This document shows positions 6,238 to 12,326 of a stretch of 15,643 nt of DNA, in pieces. The notes under the pieces were generated by a model. It did no database searches, was not told the DNA's origin, and saw nothing but the letters and a program-made list of their open reading frames with translations. This stretch comes from Caryophanales bacterium UBA7581. Lineage in GTDB: Bacteria > Bacillota_I > Bacilli_A > RFN20 > CAG-826. Numbering within the stretch: the first letter of the stretch is position 1; every line of letters begins with the position of its first letter. Location of the stretch: the NCBI GenBank assembly GCA_002477825.1, contig DLKT01000017.1, positions 1 to 15,643 on the forward strand, written 5' to 3'. Made by a program: the position numbers and the translations under genes.

Positions 6238-8100
6238 ATGAAAAAGATACCCAAAAAATACTGGATTCGTTGGTTTCTCTTTTCGCTTTTCGTATCTTTT
6301 ATTCTTTCTGTTATTTTCAATATTGCCTTACTTCTTAGTCCTAATTTCTACGCTTATCATGCTGAAGAAAACATAGTGTATGATAGAAACAATCAATTTG
6401 CTTTTTCTTTTCACTTCAATGAATATGGTTCTTATACCCCTTTAGAAAAAATGAGTCCTTATATACAAAATGCCTTAGTCGCCTCTGAAGATAAACGCTT
6501 TTATAAGCATCATGGTCTTGATTATCTTCGTATTATCAAAAGCGCTTTTAACAATTTAAAAAAAGGAGAAATTAAAGAAGGTGGTTCTACAATTACGCAA
6601 CAATACGCTAGAACTTTATTTTTATCCAATGAAAAGACTTTAACGCGAAAAATTAAAGAAGCTTGGATTAGTAAAAAATTAGAACAAACTCTCTCAAAGG
6701 ACGAAATTTTAGAAGGTTATCTTAACGCCGCTTATTTCGGTCATAACATCTATGGAATTGTTGGCGCGAGTGATTATTATTATCATAAACTGCCTAGTGA
6801 ATTAACTTTAGCGGAAAGTGCGATGTTAATTGGTATTTTAAGCGCTCCTACTTATTATTCACCAGAAACTAACTTACTCCTTGCAAAGCAAAAACAAAGA
6901 AATGTACTAAATGCAATGAAAAAAGAAAAAATGATTACAGAACGTGAATATTTTGACGCTTTAGATGAAAATATTCAGTATGATTTTTCTTTTCAAAATG
7001 AACCGTCAACACAAACAAGATTTTACTATGATGCGCTTAAAAAACAACTAGAGCAAGACCAAATTACTACTTCTAATTACTATAAGATTGGGCAAGAGAT
7101 TTATTCTTGTATTGATATGGAAGTACAAAACAAGATTGAAAATATCGTAAAAAGTCATCATTTAAATTCCGAGATTAGTGTGGTAGTTATGAAGCCTTAT
7201 TCAGGCGATGTTTTAGCGTTGATTGGTGGAAAAAACTATGAGGAAAGTGCTTATAATCGCGCTATTTACGCCGTTCGTCAAACAGGCTCGACTATTAAGC
7301 CTCTACTCTATTATTTAGGTTTAGAATATGGAATGACACCTTTAACCAAAATGAAAAGTGAACCCACAACTTTTTATATTAATGGTATTGGAGAATACGC
7401 ACCTAAAAATGCGAATGAAAAATATGCAAATCGCGATATTTCGATGGTAGAAGCTATCGCATTAAGCGATAATGTCTATGCGACAAAAACGATTTTATTA
7501 CTTGGTTCAAAACCTTTTGCTCATCTTTTACAAAGGTTTACTTCTCAAAATGTTGAAAGTAATCCTACCATTGGGTTAGGCACCAATAGCATGACACCTT
7601 TAGAGTTAGCGAGTTTATTTAATACTTTCGCTAGTGAAGGCGCTTATTATCGTCCTCGTTTCTATCAAAGCGTTGAATCTTCTTTTCATGAAAAAATTTC
7701 TTCTAGAAAAAGTACCCCTTCTTTTTATTTAAATAAAGAAAGCGTCATTGAACTTAACTATATGCTCCGCTCCCCTTTTGATCAAGCTTTTAAGTCCTAC
7801 GCCAATCCATCTTTATTAGAATATGCTCCTGAAAAGAGATTCTCTGCTAAAACCGGAACCACTGATGCCGATCGTTGGGTGGTGGGATATAATCCTAATT
7901 ATACGATTTGTGTGTGGTTAGGTAATGATGACAATTCTCCGATTCAAGACGGTGCTTTAGCGAAAATTATTTTTAAAGAAATCGCTAATACTTTGATGGA
8001 GAAACAAAAAGATACCTTTTATAGCGCTACTGGATTATTACCATTTTATTACCAAGGTAAAAACGGAAAAACATCATATACTTACTACGAAAAAAAATAA
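6238..8100 (+). CDS. Class A penicillin-binding protein (PBP1A-type transglycosylase/transpeptidase)
   Basis: A 620-residue bifunctional peptidoglycan synthase. A short basic N-terminus is followed by one membrane anchor (about residues 12-34), placing both catalytic domains outside the cell. The glycosyltransferase (GT51) domain shows catalytic E84 in SEDKRF, GGSTITQQ (115-122), the KIKEAW motif with E141 and the GYLN-YFG helix (160-168). The transpeptidase domain shows STIK (351-354, nucleophile S351), SDN (410-412) and KTGT (538-541). Both activities look intact, so it should polymerise lipid II and cross-link strands. There is no long C-terminal tail such as a PASTA or FN3 domain. The ATG is preceded by GAGGTG at 6225-6230. 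It stands alone, divergent from ywiB-argS and convergent with ispF. Confidence 0.96.
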   Translation: MKKIPKKYWIRWFLFSLFVSFILSVIFNIALLLSPNFYAYHAEENIVYDRNNQFAFSFHFNEYGSYTPLEKMSPYIQNALVASEDKRFYKHHGLDYLRIIKSAFNNLKKGEIKEGGSTITQQYARTLFLSNEKTLTRKIKEAWISKKLEQTLSKDEILEGYLNAAYFGHNIYGIVGASDYYYHKLPSELTLAESAMLIGILSAPTYYSPETNLLLAKQKQRNVLNAMKKEKMITEREYFDALDENIQYDFSFQNEPSTQTRFYYDALKKQLEQDQITTSNYYKIGQEIYSCIDMEVQNKIENIVKSHHLNSEISVVVMKPYSGDVLALIGGKNYEESAYNRAIYAVRQTGSTIKPLLYYLGLEYGMTPLTKMKSEPTTFYINGIGEYAPKNANEKYANRDISMVEAIALSDNVYATKTILLLGSKPFAHLLQRFTSQNVESNPTIGLGTNSMTPLELASLFNTFASEGAYYRPRFYQSVESSFHEKISSRKSTPSFYLNKESVIELNYMLRSPFDQAFKSYANPSLLEYAPEKRFSAKTGTTDADRWVVGYNPNYTICVWLGNDDNSPIQDGALAKIIFKEIANTLMEKQKDTFYSATGLLPFYYQGKNGKTSYTYYEKK

Positions 8101-8116
8101 GCCAAACGGCTTATTT
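8090..8116. terminator. Bidirectional terminator shared by the PBP gene and ispF
   Basis: A perfect 9-bp stem (AAATAAGCC/GGCTTATTT) with a 4-base loop. It contains the stop codons of both convergent genes. Eight T follow on the minus strand; on the plus strand the tract is TTATTTCTTTT. It should be strongest for ispF. Confidence 0.85.
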
Positions 8117-8590
8117 CTTTTCATATAATAATACAATTGCAAAGGCCTCTATAGCTTCTTTTTTTCCTACGCCATCTACGCCTTCATTGGTGCCAGCTTT
8201 AATCGAAACTTGATCAATAAAAACGCCGAGTAGATTGGCAAGATTTTCTCTCATCTTTTGGATATAAGGAAATAATTTAGGTTCCTCTAAGGTAATGGAA
8301 AGATCAATATTTCCGATTTCATAACCTTTTTCTTTCATCATCTTGACTGCTTCTAAAACAAAATAAGAGGATTCTTTATTTTTAAAACGTTCATCGGTAT
8401 TAGGAAAAAAATGTCCTAAATCACCCAACGCTAAGGCACCTAAAATGGATTCCGCTACTGCATGAAGGGCGACATCGGCATCACTATGTCCGTCGAGTCC
8501 TAAATGATAAGGAATTTCAATGCCACAAAGAAAGAGTTTTCGTCCTTCTTTAAATACATGGATATCTTTTGCTTGTCCGATTCTAAACAT
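8111..8590 (-). CDS. ispF: 2-C-methyl-D-erythritol 2,4-cyclodiphosphate synthase
   Basis: A 159-residue trimeric enzyme of the MEP isoprenoid pathway, converting CDP-methylerythritol 2-phosphate to the cyclodiphosphate. Zinc ligands are present as D9-x-H11 (KDIH) and H43, within the hallmark HSDADVALHA (35-44). GDLGHFFPNTD (57-66) and the KLFPYIQKMR segment also match. Some normally constant positions differ: the entry motif reads RIGQAKDIH instead of RxGxGxDxH, 'TDA' after the helix histidine reads 'AES', and the C-terminal TTTE-GR-EGI region reads GTNEGVDGVGKKEAI. The fold and metal site look intact, so this is probably a lineage variant. It follows ychF by 11 bases, with its ribosome binding site next to the ychF stop, and ends in a strong terminator. 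Confidence 0.93.
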   Translation of the reverse strand: MFRIGQAKDIHVFKEGRKLFLCGIEIPYHLGLDGHSDADVALHAVAESILGALALGDLGHFFPNTDERFKNKESSYFVLEAVKMMKEKGYEIGNIDLSITLEEPKLFPYIQKMRENLANLLGVFIDQVSIKAGTNEGVDGVGKKEAIEAFAIVLLYEKK

Positions 8591-8601
8591 AATGTTTTTC
8601 C

Positions 8602-9708
8602 TTATACATTGAAACGGAAATGCATAATGTCTCCATCTTTTGGAGCATAATCTTTTCCTTCAATTCTTAATTTTCCAGCTTCACGTACCGCTAATTCGGA
8701 ACGATATTCCATTATATCTTCGTAGGTATAAACTTCTGCTTTAATAAAACCTCTTTCAAAATCGGTATGAATAACACCTGCGCATTGTGGAGCTAACATG
8801 CCTGTTTTAAAAGTCCAAGCCCGACACTCATCTTCACCAACCGTAAAGAAAGTGGATAAACCTAATAATGAATAAGCGCCTTTAATCACTAAATCAAGTC
8901 CCGAATAGGTAGCGCCAATTGCATCTAAATATTCGCGTTTTTCTTCTTTGGATAAACTTGAAAGTTGATACTCGGTTTCACAAGAAACAGGAATCGCTAC
9001 AGCATTTTCTTTTTTAGCGATTTCTTCTACGACTCTAAAATAAGAACAACTTTCAGGATCGGCGCAGTCATCTTCCGCAATATTAGCGACATAAATGACT
9101 GGTTTCATTGTTAAAAGAAAGAAATTGGCTTTAACGTAACTAGCATCTTCTTTAGAAAATGCAACGGAACGAGCGGGTCTACCTTCTTCTAATGCTTCTT
9201 TTAAAGGGCGTAATAAAGAAACTTCATAACTTGCTTCTTTATCTTTAGTAACCCGGGCTTTATTTTCAACTTTGCCTAATCTTTTGTTGACAGATTCTAA
9301 ATCTGCTAACGCGAGTTCAATATTAATGATATCGATATCTCTAGCGGGATCAATGGTATTTTCCACGTGAATAATTTCATGATTTTCAAAGCAACGTACC
9401 ACGTGTACGATTGCGTCACATTCACGAATATTGGCTAAAAATTGGTTGCCTAAACCTTCTCCTTGGCTAGCGCCTTTCACTAAGCCAGCAATATCATAGA
9501 ATTCAAAAGTCGTATAGATGGTTTTTCTAGGATGAAATAAATCAGATAATTGATCTAAACGTTCATCGGGAACCGCAACAATACCCGTGTTTGGTTTAAT
9601 CGTAGCAAATGGGTAATTAGCGGCTTCTACATGGGAGTTGGTAATTGCATTAAATAAGGTCGATTTACCAACATTCGGTAATCCGACAATTCCTGCTTTA
9701 TATGACAT
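8602..9708 (-). CDS. ychF: YchF/OLA1-family ribosome-associated P-loop ATPase
   Basis: A 368-residue Obg-related NTPase. The G domain shows G1 GLPNVGKST (9-17), the YPFATIKPN switch I (32-40), and DIAGLVKGASQGEGLGNQF in switch II (72-90). The G4 motif is NIAE (209-212) rather than NKxD, the change that gives this family its ATP preference. A helical insert follows the G domain, and a TGS domain fills about residues 280-367 with the conserved FFTVGEDECRAW and HTDFERGFIKAEV. The family binds ribosomes and is linked to stress responses. The start ATG (9706-9708) has AAGGAAGTG upstream. It is the first gene of a ychF-ispF unit; a weak TATACT -10 candidate lies at 9735-9740, next to the csp terminator. 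Confidence 0.97.
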   Translation of the reverse strand: MSYKAGIVGLPNVGKSTLFNAITNSHVEAANYPFATIKPNTGIVAVPDERLDQLSDLFHPRKTIYTTFEFYDIAGLVKGASQGEGLGNQFLANIRECDAIVHVVRCFENHEIIHVENTIDPARDIDIINIELALADLESVNKRLGKVENKARVTKDKEASYEVSLLRPLKEALEEGRPARSVAFSKEDASYVKANFFLLTMKPVIYVANIAEDDCADPESCSYFRVVEEIAKKENAVAIPVSCETEYQLSSLSKEEKREYLDAIGATYSGLDLVIKGAYSLLGLSTFFTVGEDECRAWTFKTGMLAPQCAGVIHTDFERGFIKAEVYTYEDIMEYRSELAVREAGKLRIEGKDYAPKDGDIMHFRFNV

Positions 9709-9757
9709 AAAATGACACTTCCTTTTTCGTTATAAGTATATCGCAAAATGAGCAAAG

Positions 9758-9783
9758 AAAAAAGTCGCTTTTGCGACTTTTTC
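9758..9783 (-). terminator. Intrinsic terminator after the cold-shock gene
   Basis: On the minus strand a perfect 10-bp stem (AAAAAGTCGC/GCGACTTTTT) with an AAAA loop ends in a T-rich tract. It separates the csp transcript from ychF. Confidence 0.88.
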
Positions 9784-9801
9784 AACATACATTAGTTTTA
9801 A

Positions 9802-9999
9802 TTATAACTTATGAATGTTCGTAGCTCTTGGACCACGTTCGGATTCTTCTACGTCGAATTCGACCTCTTCGCCTGCTTCAGCAGTCTTATAGGAGTCCAT
9901 GACTAAGGATGTGTAGTGAAAAAAGACGTCTTTTCCTTCTTCTGTACGAATGAAACCGTAGCCTTTTTCCGCATTGAACATTTTGACTTTGCCCTTCAT
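9802..9999 (-). CDS. csp: Cold-shock protein (CspA family)
   Basis: A 65-residue single cold-shock domain that binds single-stranded RNA and DNA and acts as an RNA chaperone. RNP1 is visible as KGYGFI (12-17) and RNP2 as VFFHYTSL (25-32); length and the GKVKMFNAEKG opening are canonical. The start is fixed by that family N-terminus, but the ribosome binding site is poor: AAAGG lies 13 bases from the ATG and the nearer sequence is GGGTAGAT. The gene stands alone between its own terminator and a candidate promoter about 50 bases upstream. The leader has a small hairpin that could affect translation, as in many csp mRNAs. Confidence 0.95.
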   Translation of the reverse strand: MKGKVKMFNAEKGYGFIRTEEGKDVFFHYTSLVMDSYKTAEAGEEVEFDVEESERGPRATNIHKL

Positions 10000-10026
10000 A
10001 TCTACCCAAAAACCTTTCTCAAATTT

Positions 10027-10038
10027 AGAGTTTCCTCT
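10027..10038 (-). promoter_or_regulatory. Small GNRA-loop hairpin in the csp leader
   Basis: AGAG-GAAA-CTCT on the minus strand, upstream of the csp start. The CTC arm can instead pair with a GAG ten bases after it, so two exclusive weak structures are possible. Thermodynamically small, therefore low confidence. Confidence 0.25.
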
Positions 10039-10050
10039 TTTACTTGTAAT

Positions 10051-10079
10051 ATTATATTAACACTAAAAATTAAAAAATA
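10051..10079 (-). promoter_or_regulatory. Candidate csp promoter
   Basis: A perfect TATAAT at 10051-10056 on the minus strand with an AT-rich TATTTT 17 bases upstream (10074-10079). It would give a leader of about 45 bases. The surrounding AT richness makes chance matches likely. Confidence 0.4.
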
Positions 10080-10080
10080 C

Positions 10081-10326
10081 TATATTTTTTTATAATTCTA
10101 TTATTTTTTTGTTTTTTTCGCTATGAAGCTTTCGCTATGAAGGACCTTTGAATAAGGATATTTTATATTTTGTTCATTTCTGGTCAATCAATCAAAAAAA
10201 ACAGTAATTGTGCCTGACCTGATCAAATTGTTTTTAACAGAACTATGATTTTTCATAAGAAATAACTAGTAGAAAATGTTAAAACAAAGTTGTATCAAAA
10301 TTGTATCAAGTTTCTTTAAAAGCAAT
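10081..10326. other. AT-rich gap with short direct repeats, no gene seen
   Basis: Between the csp promoter and the tRNA terminator I see no credible ORF. It holds two tandem copies of TTTCGCTATGAAG (10116-10128 and 10130-10142, 14-base period), two copies of TTGTATCAA (10290-10298 and 10301-10309, 11-base period), and a small hairpin TATGA-TTTT-TCATA near 10245. On the minus strand, TTATTG and TACAAT with a 17-base spacer (about 10304-10332) look like a promoter pointing toward csp, but this is unproven. Confidence 0.5.
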
Positions 10327-10353
10327 AAAAAAAGCCCATGAATACTGGACTTT
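10327..10353 (-). terminator. Terminator of the tRNA-Thr/tRNA-Val operon
   Basis: On the minus strand AAAGTCCA pairs with TGGGCTTT (one G-U pair) around a 7-base loop, followed by a T tract. It lies ten bases beyond the CCA end of tRNA-Val. Confidence 0.82.
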
Positions 10354-10363
10354 ATCAAACAAA

Positions 10364-10439
10364 TGGTGGGTGCTAAGGGAATCGAACCCCTGACCTTCTG
10401 TACGTCAAACAGATGCTCTCCCAGCTGAGCTAAACACCC
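10364..10439 (-). tRNA. tRNA-Val (anticodon GAC)
   Basis: A 76-base cloverleaf including an encoded CCA. The acceptor stem is GGGTGTT/AGCACCC with one G-U pair; the D arm is GCTC/GAGC; the anticodon stem is TCTGT/ACAGA with loop TTGACGT, giving anticodon GAC; the T arm is AGGGG-TTCGATT-CCCTT. It reads GUC and GUU codons. It is the second gene of a two-tRNA transcript. Confidence 0.96.
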
Positions 10440-10453
10440 ATAATAACTACGAC

Positions 10454-10529
10454 TGGTGCCGGCAAGAGGACTTGAACCCCCAACCTACTGATTACGATTC
10501 AGTTGCTCTACCAGTTGAGCTATGCCGGC
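10454..10529 (-). tRNA. tRNA-Thr (anticodon CGT)
   Basis: A 76-base cloverleaf including an encoded CCA. The acceptor stem is GCCGGCA/TGCCGGC; the D arm is GCTC/GAGC; the anticodon stem is ACTGA/TCAGT with loop ATCGTAA, giving anticodon CGT for ACG codons; the T loop is TTCAAGT. The spacer to tRNA-Val is 14 bases, so both are processed from one transcript. Confidence 0.96.
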
Positions 10530-10546
10530 AATGAATCGGCTTATTT

Positions 10547-10575
10547 ATAATAACGAATCTTGCAACGTTTTGCAA
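10547..10575 (-). promoter_or_regulatory. Promoter of the tRNA operon
   Basis: TTGCAA at 10570-10575, a 17-base spacer and TATTAT at 10547-10552 on the minus strand. The tRNA-Thr 5' end lies 17 bases past the -10 box. Spacing and position fit a vegetative sigma-A promoter. Confidence 0.7.
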
Positions 10576-10653
10576 TACTTTTTTTATTTATTTTTTTCGC
10601 CTCATTCTTTCTAACTTTATGAAAACATATTTCTTTAGCAATCTAGGCGAAAG

Positions 10654-10661
10654 CATACACT
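10654..10661 (+). promoter_or_regulatory. Sigma-E-like -10 box before cotJ
   Basis: CATACACT exactly matches the sporulation sigma-E -10 consensus (CATACAMT), about 43 bases before the first cotJ start codon. Bacillus cotJ is a sigma-E (mother-cell) operon, which supports the reading. The matching -35 region is poor: the nearest ATATT lies too far upstream for the usual 13-15 base spacing. Confidence 0.5.
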
Positions 10662-10703
10662 GTTTCATAAAAAAACAATATACCAAAGAGTGGAGGTATT
10701 TTT

Positions 10704-11135
10704 ATGTACTATTTTAATCCTTATATGGAAAGTTATCCGGAAATGGTATCTTTAGAAAGAAAACGTCCTGACGATAGTTTCAATTCTTTATACTTTACGC
10801 CCGAAGAAGCCTTTAGCAGAGGTAATTTAATTAAATCACAATATGATCCTTATCGTTCTTATCAGCCCAGTATGCCCATGGGAAAAGATGAAAAAGAAAA
10901 TCTTTTACTCTTAATGATGGTCTATGGTGGTATGTTACATGACCTCGTTTTACTTCTAGATGTCAACCCAGAAGATAAAACCGCCATGAGTTTATTTAAA
11001 ACTTATAAAAGCAAATATTTAGAAGTCGAAAAAACTTATTTAGAAAAATATGCACCTTTATGTCCAATGCACTCCTATGAAAAAAATGGAGCGTTTGCGT
11101 ACGTGAAAACAGCCAGTCCATGGCTTAAAATGTAG
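10704..11135 (+). CDS. cotJB: CotJA-CotJB fusion spore-coat protein
   Basis: A 143-residue protein joining two modules that are normally separate genes. Residues 30-50 (YFTPEEAFSRG...YDPY) match the short CotJA core, which has the pattern F-S/T-P-x-E-A-x-x-x-G-x-L-x-x-x-x-x-D-P-Y. Residues about 63-141 match CotJB: two helices with LLLDVNPEDKTAMSLF (83-98), then KYAPLC (115-120) and a C-terminal SPW (138-140). CotJ proteins form an inner spore-coat complex with CotJC. There is no membrane segment. A strong GGAGGT precedes the ATG. The stop is nine bases before cotJC, and a sigma-E-like -10 box lies upstream, so expression in the mother cell during sporulation is expected. The CotJB call is firm; the CotJA part rests on its short motif and position. 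Confidence 0.85.
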   Translation: MYYFNPYMESYPEMVSLERKRPDDSFNSLYFTPEEAFSRGNLIKSQYDPYRSYQPSMPMGKDEKENLLLLMMVYGGMLHDLVLLLDVNPEDKTAMSLFKTYKSKYLEVEKTYLEKYAPLCPMHSYEKNGAFAYVKTASPWLKM

Positions 11136-11144
11136 GAGGTTACT

Positions 11145-11708
11145 ATGTTTAAATACGAGAAAAGATTACTTTATCCTGTAAATATCACCAAAAGAGATTT
11201 AGAAATGGCAAAATTCATCGTCACCCAATACGGTGGTCCTTATGGTGAATTAGGCGCCGCATTACGTTATTTAAATCAACGTTATACGATGCCTGATGAA
11301 AGAGGAAGAACCTTATTAAGCGATATTGGAACTGAAGAATTAGGCCACGTAGAAATGATATGCACGATGCTTTATCAATTGACCAAAGACGCTACACTTG
11401 ATGAATTAAGGAAAGTTGGTTTAGATAAACATTATGCTGAACATGGTTTCGGCTTATTCCCTAGCGATGTAAATGGTGTTCCCTTTAGTGTTGCTAACTT
11501 AGGCGCTACCGGAGACTGGGCGGCGGATTTAGAAGAAGATTTAGCCGCCGAAGAAAAAGCCCGTTTAACTTATGAACATTTAATCGATTTAGCTACCGAT
11601 CCCAATGTCATTCAAGTATTGCTTTATTTAAGACAACGTGAAGTCGTTCACTATCAACGCTTTAAAGAACTATTAGAAACTTATAAGCGTGAATATAAAC
11701 AAAAATAA
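11145..11708 (+). CDS. cotJC: CotJC, manganese-catalase-like spore-coat protein
   Basis: A 187-residue ferritin-like four-helix protein of the manganese catalase family. Ligand positions for a di-manganese site are kept: E35 in YGELGA, E65-x-x-H68 in TEELGHVEM, a glutamate in the AAEEKAR helix (135-140), and E166-x-x-H169 in REVVHYQRF. It is shorter than free manganese catalases (about 250-300 residues), as CotJC proteins are, lacking their C-terminal extension. It acts in the inner spore coat with CotJB. AGGAGG fixes the start, nine bases after the CotJA-CotJB gene, and the operon ends at a bidirectional terminator. Whether it has catalase activity cannot be told from sequence. Confidence 0.95.
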   Translation: MFKYEKRLLYPVNITKRDLEMAKFIVTQYGGPYGELGAALRYLNQRYTMPDERGRTLLSDIGTEELGHVEMICTMLYQLTKDATLDELRKVGLDKHYAEHGFGLFPSDVNGVPFSVANLGATGDWAADLEEDLAAEEKARLTYEHLIDLATDPNVIQVLLYLRQREVVHYQRFKELLETYKREYKQK

Positions 11709-11713
11709 GTAGT

Positions 11714-11748
11714 AAAAAAAGCCCTCAATATTGAGAGCTTTTTATTTT
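11714..11748. terminator. Bidirectional terminator between cotJC and the pepF unit
   Basis: A stem of AAAAAGC and CTCAA with their complements, one internal mismatch (C/A) and a TA loop (11716-11743). T tracts follow on both strands (TTTTTATTTT plus, TTTTTTT minus), serving the convergent cotJ and pepF units. Confidence 0.85.
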
Positions 11749-12043
11749 AACAATGATAGCAGAATTCCACTCTTCTTAAACGATTTCTAGAGATTTGAAA
11801 GAAAAGATGCAATTCTTTTTCGTCTTTTTTTAAGAGAATCTTAACACAAACAGCCGATGACATGATTTCCATAGGAGCGTCTTTAAAATCTCGAATGACG
11901 TTCAATGTAGATTCTAAACTTGCTTCTTTTTTATCTTCAATAGAAAAGAAAACCGTGTCTTTGGCAATGGAATGATACATCGTTTTTTCTTCATTATTCC
12001 AAATTGCTTCTATCCAATCTTTTGCAAATTGTTCGTTATTCAT
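11747..12043 (-). CDS. Small uncharacterised protein, possible NTF2-like fold
   Basis: A 98-residue protein that I do not recognise. The opening helix (FAKDWIEAIWNNEEKTM) followed by a strand pair (DTVFFSIEDKKEA) and a C-terminal run of strands (SSAVCVKILLKKD, ELHLFFQISRNRLRRVEF) resembles the order of elements in small NTF2-like/SnoaL-type folds; this is a weak structural guess. The last residues include two cysteines (FCYHC). The frame extends 33 bases further up to 12076, but the ATG at 12041-12043 has GGAGG at the right distance and begins one base after the stop of the preceding gene, so the shorter form is preferred. It is the last gene of the pepF unit, translationally coupled to the gene before it. 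Confidence 0.7.
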   Translation of the reverse strand: MNNEQFAKDWIEAIWNNEEKTMYHSIAKDTVFFSIEDKKEASLESTLNVIRDFKDAPMEIMSSAVCVKILLKKDEKELHLFFQISRNRLRRVEFCYHC

Positions 12044-12044
12044 T

Positions 12045-12302
12045 TTATTGCCTCCAATAAGGATCATGTTGATCAATTTCTATTTCGTCTTTTTTCTTCT
12101 CGTAGAGATAAAATGTGCCTTTAAAGAAGTCTTCATGAAAATCTTTTAAAGTCATTTTAGCGTGTAACTGTTCGTTTTTATAAAGCACATAGCCATCGCC
12201 TAATGAATAAAAAGTAACAGGTCCACCGAAAGAAGAAGACACTAAGATTTCTCCTCTTTTTAGTAGTTCTAAAGCATCTTCATAGATTTCAATTTTATCC
12301 AC
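12045..12302 (-). CDS. Small uncharacterised protein, GTG start
   Basis: An 85-residue soluble protein with no family that I recognise. It has a helical start (EIYEDALELLKRGE), then short strands around a glycine-rich turn (SSFGGPVTFYSLGDGYVLY), a KMTLKDFHEDFF helix and a charged tail ending DPYWRQ. The start codon is GTG (12300-12302) with AGGAG six bases before it; no in-frame ATG occurs earlier. It lies 24 bases after pepF and is separated from the next small gene by one base (TAA-A-ATG). Cotranscription with pepF is inferred from spacing and lack of a terminator, not evidence of shared function. Confidence 0.7.
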   Translation of the reverse strand: MDKIEIYEDALELLKRGEILVSSSFGGPVTFYSLGDGYVLYKNEQLHAKMTLKDFHEDFFKGTFYLYEKKKDEIEIDQHDPYWRQ

Positions 12303-12326
12303 ACGAATCTCCTACTTTCTAATTTT

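Noticed and set aside
5748..6320. A 190-residue version of the YwiB-like protein with an N-terminal membrane segment
   Set aside because: The extra 69 residues are antisense to the PBP coding region and the intergenic promoter area, and no ribosome binding site precedes either upstream ATG (6320 or 6188).
10290..10309. CRISPR-like array
   Set aside because: Only two 9-base copies with a 2-base gap; no spacer structure and no cas genes.
10081..10363. Phage or island attachment site next to tRNA-Val
   Set aside because: The short repeats do not copy any part of the tRNA 3' end and no integrase or mobile gene is present.
11747..12076. A 109-residue form of the small gene, starting at 12076
   Set aside because: The upstream ATG overlaps the preceding gene and has no Shine-Dalgarno; the ATG at 12043 has GGAGG at proper spacing.
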